Source: Ranitomeya variabilis | Lineage: Eukaryota; Chordata; Amphibia; Anura; Dendrobatidae | DNA: 64,000 nucleotides | Assembly (NCBI RefSeq): GCF_051348905.1 | Contig: NC_135235.1 | Location: 294,672,631-294,736,630, forward strand | Reading direction: 5' to 3' | In this document: positions 57,892 through 64,000 of the stretch, in pieces | Layout: every line of letters begins with the position of its first letter | How positions within the stretch are numbered: position 1 is the first letter of the stretch | Translations under genes and position numbers: made by a program | Notes under the pieces: generated by a model | Database searches by the model: none | The model's input: the letters and a program-made list of their open reading frames with translations, nothing else | What the model was told of the DNA's origin: nothing

Positions 57892-59039
57892 TGCAGCGCC
57901 CCAGAGTCCTGGTCGTTGCAGTACTGTGGCTCCGCCACTATGGGGAGCTATGGTGCGTCTGATGGCACTGAAGGAGTTCATCGGATCAGGTATCACAGAC
58001 ACCAATATATTTCACAGTCGGGCCTCCGGGGGGAGCTAAGGGTGCTATTCATTAGGCCACTCCCCACCATAGTGGGTAAACTGGGCGTCAGGCAGGAAGT
58101 TAGATGAGAAAGCTGACTGGGTTGGAACCAGGCAACACCTTGTGGCAGAGGGTGTTGTAGGGGAAGATACAGTAGGGTCTCTGTCAGGGGTGGGATCCTG
58201 ACAGAGGCTTGGCAACTTGAACGAACGTAACGGGACCGTGCCTGCTCCGGGTAGCGGCGGTGCCCAAGGAAGGATTAGAAGCGAGATAGATTGTGCTGAG
58301 TGAGAAACGAGATCACCCAAAGGAGAAATACCAGTAGGAGTCGTGCTGTAAGACCGAAGCAACATCTTACTGAGGCGCACTACCGGTGGCCGGAACGCCG
58401 AGGGAGTATCATAACATTCAGCTTCAAGCAATACTCCAAACAGCGGCAGGACAGTCAGTCTAAGGCGGGCTGTCTAACTTATATCACCTATGCAGTCTTG
58501 GGGGGCAACTTGTGGAGAGGGGCGACTCTAGGGTCCCGGAAGAGCTCCGAGCCTACCCGTCAAACGGGTGCCATCCCAACCAGAACATCAGGGAGGGACG
58601 GAGGATTAGCAGAACATCATCTAATCGAGTTGTGAGGGAACACGAGAAACAGACACAACAGTTGTGGGGGACTTTCCGTAAGCACAGCAGGGAAGGACCA
58701 CAACACATAGCGCTAGTAGGAAGGCACCGATTTCCACCTGTGAAGAGAACTCTGGAGGTGCCATTGGACCGGCCGGACTTGCGCAGCCTGGTGAACCGTA
58801 TTCCGGACTGAGGACCCAGAGATCTTCAGTAAAGAGGTAAAGAGACTGCAACCTGGTGTCCTCGTTATTTACTGCACCGCACCACCACAGCGTCACCACC
58901 ATCATCCATATCTATTATTCACTGTACGCCCCACGGCAGGGTCACGGACCGGGGCCTAGCCGCCGTGACAACCCCAGAGCAGAGGCTCACAGGCCCGGTA
59001 CCGGGTACCCCTCGACTCCTGCGGCAGTGGGGCGCTACA
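57892..59039 (+). repeat. 5' LTR of the cold-shock-domain element
   Basis: 1,148 bp, TG...CA ends. Frames of about 100 codons inside it recur in the other LTR simply because the LTRs are copies. Confidence 0.9.
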
Positions 59040-59042
59040 ACT

Positions 59043-59060
59043 TGGCGTCACGAACAGGAT
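59043..59060 (+). promoter_or_regulatory. Primer-binding-site-like sequence
   Basis: TGGCGTCACGAACAGGAT lies three bases after the 5' LTR. It starts TGG, complementary to the CCA end of a tRNA. The tRNA was not identified. Confidence 0.6.
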
Positions 59061-59254
59061 CTACTCAAGCCTGAAGAATCAGGTCATGTGTGCCTTGGAA
59101 CTGTGATTTGACGTGCTTGTACTGTACTTTATTGAGAGACTGTGTGCTGCGCCATTTACCGCCAAAATCCGCCGCCATTGCAGCGCTGAGGAGAGCGCAG
59201 GAGAAGAGGAGGGGCGTGGAGTAGGCGGAGGCAAGCTGGAGAGCGCGAACAACA

Positions 59255-60301
59255 ATGGCCGCCCAATCTAAATATTTCTGTGTCCTGCGGACGTGTCCGT
59301 CAACAGCCGAGGTCCGCCTCCTGATCCTGTTTGGAGGGTGGAGACCATGGAGACGGGGCCGCCCACGAAAGAGACCGCGGGAAGAAGACACTGGAGAGGA
59401 GATAAAGATGGCGACGCCGGAAGCACCGCATGGGAATGATCGAACTCGGAGAGAGGCTGGGCAGCCCGATGTGGCTCAGGGTACGCCGTCACTGCGGGAG
59501 CTGACCCTTACGGAGCCAACGATGTGCCGACCTCCCCGGCCGCCGTCGGAAGAGTGTATGGCCGCGGCCGAGGCCCGGCGGATCGCTGCCCGCCTGGAGG
59601 CCGATGCCCACGTGATTGCTCGGCTGGGCCAGCCCACGGAGGTCTGCTTGTCTCCAGTGTCCCCTGCTCCTCCCAACCCGGTCGCGGCTGAAAGTGCGCC
59701 GCAGACACAGGGCCTGAAGCTCATGCCTGAGGCCGAACACCTGCGGCGCTTGATGGCTGCATGGCGAGCCCGACCACAACCGGTAACCCAGGTTGATTTA
59801 ACCGCTGTTGCGGAGCCCCCCCTGTCCCACTGGGGTGTAGTGGTCTCCTTCAACCCCCGACATGGACGCGGGGTTATCCAGGAGATCGGGGAGCCGCTAC
59901 AAGTCCACGTGGACCGAGAGGAGGTGGAACATTGCAGTGGAAGGTTCGCTCGCGACCTGGAGCCAGGTGATGCTGTAACTTATACCAGGTGGAGGAGAGC
60001 AACAGGCGAAGCTGGCTGGATGGCGCGGGGCGTCCAGCGGTGCGTCGCGCTCCAGGCCGCCGCTGCAACCCCCGAAGATGAACCTCCCGCTGGAAAGACA
60101 ACGGAACCTGACCTTGCGGAGCAGCGGGGGACCCGGACCCACCATGTACCTTGGGGGCATGAAGGATCCTCGGTGAAAAGAACATCCCGGCGAGGGATCC
60201 TGTCAATGTTGGGGCGGGACCCGATCCTTGAACCAGCAGGACGACCCGTTGGTCTGGTGAGGCCCGGGAGGAAACCACCTTCCTCCCCGAAGAACGAGTA
60301 A
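59255..60301 (+). CDS. Element-borne protein with cold-shock-like domain (348 aa)
   Basis: I do not recognise the whole protein. Residues about 193-262 look like a cold-shock domain, a single-stranded nucleic-acid-binding beta barrel: WGVVVSFNPRHGRGVIQE matches the usual G-x-V-x-x-FN...G-x-G-x-I strand pattern with an RNP1-like RHGRGVI (202-208); LQVHVDRE (215-222) matches the RNP2-like VFVH strand; LEPGDAVTYTR (235-245) matches the V-G-D-x-V-x-F strand. Upstream are a basic patch (RRGRPRKRPRE, 33-43), Pro/Ala-rich linkers and an Ala/Arg helix (about 101-125). The start ATG has A at -3 and G at +4; M52 is an alternative. It lies where gag would be. An RNA-binding role in packaging or translation is inference only. 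Confidence 0.65.
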   Translation: MAAQSKYFCVLRTCPSTAEVRLLILFGGWRPWRRGRPRKRPREEDTGEEIKMATPEAPHGNDRTRREAGQPDVAQGTPSLRELTLTEPTMCRPPRPPSEECMAAAEARRIAARLEADAHVIARLGQPTEVCLSPVSPAPPNPVAAESAPQTQGLKLMPEAEHLRRLMAAWRARPQPVTQVDLTAVAEPPLSHWGVVVSFNPRHGRGVIQEIGEPLQVHVDREEVEHCSGRFARDLEPGDAVTYTRWRRATGEAGWMARGVQRCVALQAAAATPEDEPPAGKTTEPDLAEQRGTRTHHVPWGHEGSSVKRTSRRGILSMLGRDPILEPAGRPVGLVRPGRKPPSSPKNE

Positions 60302-61477
60302 GCATAATTGCTTTATCAATATGTAAATAGTTCTTTGACTGTTTGTTCGTTTCCTGATTTTGCTGAACCCGTCCAGGGTTAACTCTTAAGGGGATCCTTC
60401 TGTGGACCTGGGATCCCTATTGTTTTGCTTTTGTTTGATTTTTCCAAAGTTTTTGCACAAGTTTCTAGTTGAAAAGAACTGCTGAAATCATGAACAGTGC
60501 ATGATCCGAACTTCTTGTACATAGTTTGCACCTTATTAAAGGCGCTCCCTACTGGTTTTACTTAAAGAAGGACTCTTTGTGAAGATACCACACTGGAACC
60601 TTTGCTGAGTATGGACTGGTAGCTTGAGAAGGCGTGCTACCTCATAGAGACTTGGTCCCCTCTTAAAGGGGATGTTCATTTGTTGCGCTTAAACTGTGAT
60701 ATTGCTTTAAGACTGGAAGCAATAATGTCTTGACTAAAGAAAGTGATGATAATGTTTACATGAGAAAGTTATATGTATTTACCTAGTTAATTGTGAAGAA
60801 ATGCTGATGATGTTCCTGAAAGAAAGTGAAAGCGAGAAGAAGGATGCAGTGGGCCCGTAGGGGTAGACGTGGTGTCCAGCATGCATGACAGTGAGAAGGC
60901 TTAATGTTTAATAGAAAATGTTTTGATAATGTTGATAGATAGTTAGGATAGAAGGTAAACCCTGAGTCCTCATAGGAGTCATGTAGAGATAGCTCAGTGC
61001 TCTTAAACTGAAAGTAATGTTATGTTCTATACTGTGTATAGTAGTGGAAAAGGCAGTAGGCCCGGGCTGAACGGGGCGGTCCTGCATAGAAAGGAGAGGC
61101 AGTAGGTCTGGTGCCGTTAGGACAGGCGGTCCTGCAGATTTAAAGAAGGAGAATGAAAAAGTTAAATTACCTTATAATGTGATTATAGGAAGGTCTTTAG
61201 TGGATTTAGAGTGTATGTCCTTAAAGGCAATGTTAAATTATTGTTCAATAATTTTGCACTTAGTAGAATACCCGGTTGGGTAAGAAGAGTTATTTATAGC
61301 ATGTTGCTATGATATTTAACCATGTTTGTAACGTTCAAGTGTCCTTACCTCCCATAAAGGGAAGCCTGTTCAAGTATACTTATTGTTATTGCACTCAACA
61401 AAACTGTATGTCTTTTTGCTAACTTGTATTGTTGTTTTCTTCCCAGTCCCGGAGTACTGTGTTTAACCAGGGGGGAG
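60302..61477. other. Non-coding interior of the cold-shock-domain element
   Basis: About 1.2 kb between the ORF and the 3' LTR with no gene motif. It ends in the purine tract at about 61,466-61,477. Confidence 0.6.
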
Positions 61478-62624
61478 TGCAGCGCCCCAGAGTCCTGGTC
61501 GTTGCAGTACTGTGGCTCCGCCACTATGGGGAGCTATGGTGCGTCTGATGGCACTGAAGGAGTTCATCGGATCAGGTATCACAGACACCAATACATTTCA
61601 CAGTCGGCCTCCGGGGGGAGCTAAGGGTGCTATTCATTAGGCCACTCCCCACCATAGTGGGTAAACTGGGGTCAGGCAGGAAGTTAGATGAGAAAGCTGA
61701 CTGGGTTGGAACCAGGCAACACCTTGTGGCAGAGGGTGTTGTAGGGGAAGATACAGTAGGGTCTCTGTCAGGGGTGGGATCCTGACAGAGGCTTGGCAAC
61801 TTGAACGAACGTAACGGGACCGTGCCTGCTCCGGGTAGCGGCGGTGCCCAAGGAAGGATTAGAAGCGAGATAGATTGTGCTGAGTGAGAAACGAGATCAC
61901 GCAAAGGAGAAATACCAGTAGGAGTCGTGCTGTAAGACCGAAGCAACATCCTACTGAGGCGCACTACCGGTGGCCGGAACGCCGAGGGAGTATCATAACA
62001 TTCAGCTTCAAGCAATACTCCAAACAGCGGCAGGACAGTCAGTCTAAGGCGGGCTGTCTAACTTATATCACCTATGCAGTCTTGGGGGGCAACTTGTGGA
62101 GAGGGGCGACTCTAGGGTCCCGGAAGAGCTCCGAGCCTACCCGTCAAACGGGTGCCGTCCCAACCAGAACATCAGGGAGGGACGGAGGATTAGCAGAACA
62201 TCATCTAATCGAGTTGTGAGGGAACTTAAGAAACAGACACAACAGTTGTGGGGGACTTTCCGTAAGCACAGCAGGGAAGGACCACAACACATAGCGCTAG
62301 TAGGAAGGCACCGATTTCCACCTGTGAAGAGAACTCTGGAGGTGCCATTGGACCGGCCGGACTTGCGCAGCCTGGTGAACCGTATTCCGGACTGAGGACC
62401 CAGAGATCTTCAGTAAAGAGGTAAAGAGACTGCAACCTGGTGTCCTCGTTATTTACTGCACCGCACCACCACAGCGTCACCACCATCATCCATATCTATT
62501 ATTCACTGTACGCCCCACGGCAGGGTCACGGACCGGGGCCTAGCCGCCGTGACAACCCCAGAGCAGAGGCTCACAGGCCCGGTACCGGGTACCCCTCGAC
62601 TCCTGCGGCAGTGGGGGCGCTACA
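61478..62624 (+). repeat. 3' LTR of the cold-shock-domain element
   Basis: 1,147 bp, about 99% identical to the 5' LTR by eye. Confidence 0.9.
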
Positions 62625-62629
62625 CTTCT

Positions 62630-62684
62630 ACCTTGTTTTACAGTACCATATAACGGTTGTTATTTTGGTTAAATTTTCCCAAAA
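62630..62684 (+). promoter_or_regulatory. 3' splice site before the hAT coding exon
   Basis: A pyrimidine-rich TACCTTGTTTTACAG ends at 62,643, giving an AG acceptor 41 bases before the ATG at 62,685. Before the LTR element inserted, the pyrimidine tract continued from the 57,880s (…ttatttacaccttc). Confidence 0.55.
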
Positions 62685-63791
62685 ATGAGGAAATCTGGTG
62701 GAAGAGGCCGTGGGCGGTCGTTGCCAGCTGGTACTGATGGTGGTGGTGGTGGAGCATCTGGTGGTATTGGGAAAAGCAAAATAGCACCTAAGGCTGGAGG
62801 TGTTGAGCCAGCGTCATCGTCTGGCTACACAAGGCCTCGAAGGCTCCCTTATCTCGGAGTAGGAAAAAAGCTTTTAAAGCCGGAGCAGCAGGGAAATGTT
62901 TTGGCTTTCCTTGCTGACTCAGCCTCTAGCTCTTTCGCCTCCTCTTCAGAAAGTTCGAAATATAAAAGCAGCGAGTCTTCAGTGGATGCTCCCGGTCAGG
63001 AACAAGTCGCTTCCTTGTGTCCTTCACCCAAACCAAAAGTGAAGGATGCGTCAGGCGACACTACAGGTTACTCCATGGAGCTCTTTACACATACCGTGCC
63101 TGGGTTAGAAAGGGAAATTGTTAACTGCCCATTACAAGATGAATCGGACATGGAGTGCACTGATGCACAGCCACAGCTAGATTATTATGCTGTTCCATTG
63201 ACTCAGATCACTACATTGCCCTCGCAGTGTACTGAGCCAGAATCTGACCCTGATGAGACTATGGTGCCCCGTCCCGAACGCTATAGCACCTTACACGGTG
63301 ACACAGAGGAAGGTGCACATGACATTGAAGAGGAGGTGATAGATGACCCATTTGTTGACCCAGATTGGCAGCCATTGGGGGAAGAGGGTGCCACTGCCAG
63401 TAGCTCAGAAGCGGAGGTGGATGATCCGCAGCAGCCATCAACATTGCAACAGCTGTCATCTGGCAGGCCCGTATCAGGCCAAAAACGTGTGTCAAAAACA
63501 GTTTTAGGACAGCGTGGCCATCCGGTGAAAGTAGCACAGCGTGCAATGCCTGAAAAGGTATTCGATAGTAGGAGGAGTGCAGTGTGGCAATTTTTTAACC
63601 AAGATCCGAATGATCAGTGCAAAGTTATCTGTAAGAAATGCTCAAAGACCTTTAGCAGAGGGAAGAATCTTCAAAATTTAAATACAACGTGCATGCGTAG
63701 ACATTTAACCAGCATGCACTTGCAAACCTGGACTAACTACCAAACGTCACATACCGTTGGTGCACCTGCTCAGAATGAAGGTAGTCAGTAA
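62685..63791 (+). CDS. hAT transposase N-terminal part with BED zinc finger, in-frame stop, continues beyond
   Basis: 368 codons to a TAA at 63,789-63,791. After a Gly/Arg-rich start (RGRGRS) and an acidic, Ser-rich middle comes a BED-type finger at about 298-345: aromatic W301, F303 and F304, then C316-x2-C319 and H340-x4-H345 (RHLTSMH). BED fingers bind transposon ends in hAT transposases and in domesticated ZBED proteins. The same frame stays open past the TAA to the window end (63,792-63,998; …SLTVSPPVRTPPAAN…), so the stop looks like a single nonsense change, or the AAG|GTAGTC just before it could be a splice donor. The catalytic RNase H-like domain is not in the window. Confidence 0.7.
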   Translation: MRKSGGRGRGRSLPAGTDGGGGGASGGIGKSKIAPKAGGVEPASSSGYTRPRRLPYLGVGKKLLKPEQQGNVLAFLADSASSSFASSSESSKYKSSESSVDAPGQEQVASLCPSPKPKVKDASGDTTGYSMELFTHTVPGLEREIVNCPLQDESDMECTDAQPQLDYYAVPLTQITTLPSQCTEPESDPDETMVPRPERYSTLHGDTEEGAHDIEEEVIDDPFVDPDWQPLGEEGATASSSEAEVDDPQQPSTLQQLSSGRPVSGQKRVSKTVLGQRGHPVKVAQRAMPEKVFDSRRSAVWQFFNQDPNDQCKVICKKCSKTFSRGKNLQNLNTTCMRRHLTSMHLQTWTNYQTSHTVGAPAQNEGSQ

Positions 63792-64000
63792 CGCTACATT
63801 GCTTCCCTCACTGTAAGCCCACCGGTTAGGACACCACCAGCAGCAAATGTGGAGGTATCATCGCAAGGCCAAAGCAGTCAGGGAATTACAAGGTTATTGG
63901 TAAGAAACACTGTATGTAGGCCAACATCAAGAATACCATCACCAACCCTCTCTCAATCCGCCATGTCCACCACCACCACCACCGCTAGTTCCACCATATG

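Larger units (their letters stand above)
57892..62624 (+). mobile_element. Non-autonomous LTR element carrying a cold-shock-domain ORF
   Basis: 4,733 bp with LTRs at 57,892-59,039 and 61,478-62,624, both TGCAGCGCCCCAG...GGCGCTACA. CTTC directly flanks it (57,888-57,891 and 62,625-62,628), a 4-bp duplication as in several retroviral groups. A primer-binding-like TGGCGTCACGAACAGGAT follows the 5' LTR and a purine tract (ccaggggggag) precedes the 3' LTR. The 2.4 kb interior has no gag, protease, RT, integrase or env; its only substantial frame encodes a cold-shock-like domain (59,255-60,301). The LTRs differ at about ten positions in 1.15 kb, so it is recent. It looks whole as a non-autonomous element. 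The partner supplying enzymes is unknown. Confidence 0.8.
49837..64000 (+). mobile_element. hAT-superfamily DNA transposon, potentially autonomous type, running past the window
   Basis: The TIR start TAGGGTTGAGCGAAACGG follows an 8-bp candidate target TTAATAAC (49,829-49,836). Then come a promoter, a 139-bp minisatellite (50,551-52,140), an intron-like stretch and a coding exon with a BED zinc finger (62,685 onward). BED fingers at the N-terminus are typical of hAT transposases. Two LTR elements (52,141-57,836 and 57,892-62,624) are nested inside with clean target duplications. The catalytic domain and the 3' TIR must lie beyond 64,000. Confidence 0.75.

Noticed and set aside
58300-58811. 111- and 99-codon frames repeated at 61,884-62,395
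   Set aside because: They lie wholly inside LTRs and are duplicated because LTRs are; no motif.

Overview
The window looks like frog (anuran amphibian) nuclear DNA. This is inferred from three intact class II olfactory receptor genes set in a dense mix of TTAA-flanked, TAA/TTA-flanked and hAT-type DNA transposons, Ty3/gypsy and Ty1/copia fossils, a LINE tail ending in AATAAT repeats, and hammerhead-ribozyme-bearing Penelope-like fragments. No search was run, so the species is not identified. No tRNA, rRNA or CRISPR was seen.

Layout. 1-4,409: the 3' part of a Ty1/copia element abuts a truncated Ty3/gypsy fossil. 4,410-6,400: small MITEs and unassigned DNA. About 6,616-34,130: a tandem duplication of two units, 6,616-22,170 and 22,166-34,130, joined at about 22,166 where a gypsy fossil meets a minisatellite. 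Each unit runs hAT-like element, olfactory receptor gene (8,289-9,221 and 23,168-24,100, minus strand), degenerate minisatellite, LINE 3' end, gypsy fossil. The units differ by clean later insertions: solo LTRs, TTAA elements and Harbinger-like MITEs. 34,130-43,190: more gypsy and LTR fossils, Harbinger-like MITEs and unassigned DNA. 43,195-49,828: a third, more diverged copy of the receptor block (gene 43,364-44,296) carrying a 4.4 kb TTAA element.

49,837 to the window end is one long hAT transposon. It has a TIR, a CCAAT/TATA/YY1 promoter, a 139-bp minisatellite, a 3' splice site and an exon coding a BED zinc finger. It is split by two LTR elements: a broken chromovirus (52,141-57,836) and a young-looking non-autonomous LTR element (57,892-62,624). 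The only ORF in the second carries a cold-shock-like domain in place of gag-pol.

The host genes are the three receptors: 310-residue proteins about 90% identical, each with a 3' splice site just upstream of the coding exon and a tiny ATGAAATGA upstream ORF overlapping the true start. Nearly everything else is mobile DNA. The paralogous copies act as filled and empty sites for one another, so many insertions can be bounded to the base. The most novel items are the cold-shock-domain LTR element, the hammerhead-bearing short retroelements with 11-14 bp target duplications, and the one TTAA site filled by different elements in two paralogs and empty in the third.
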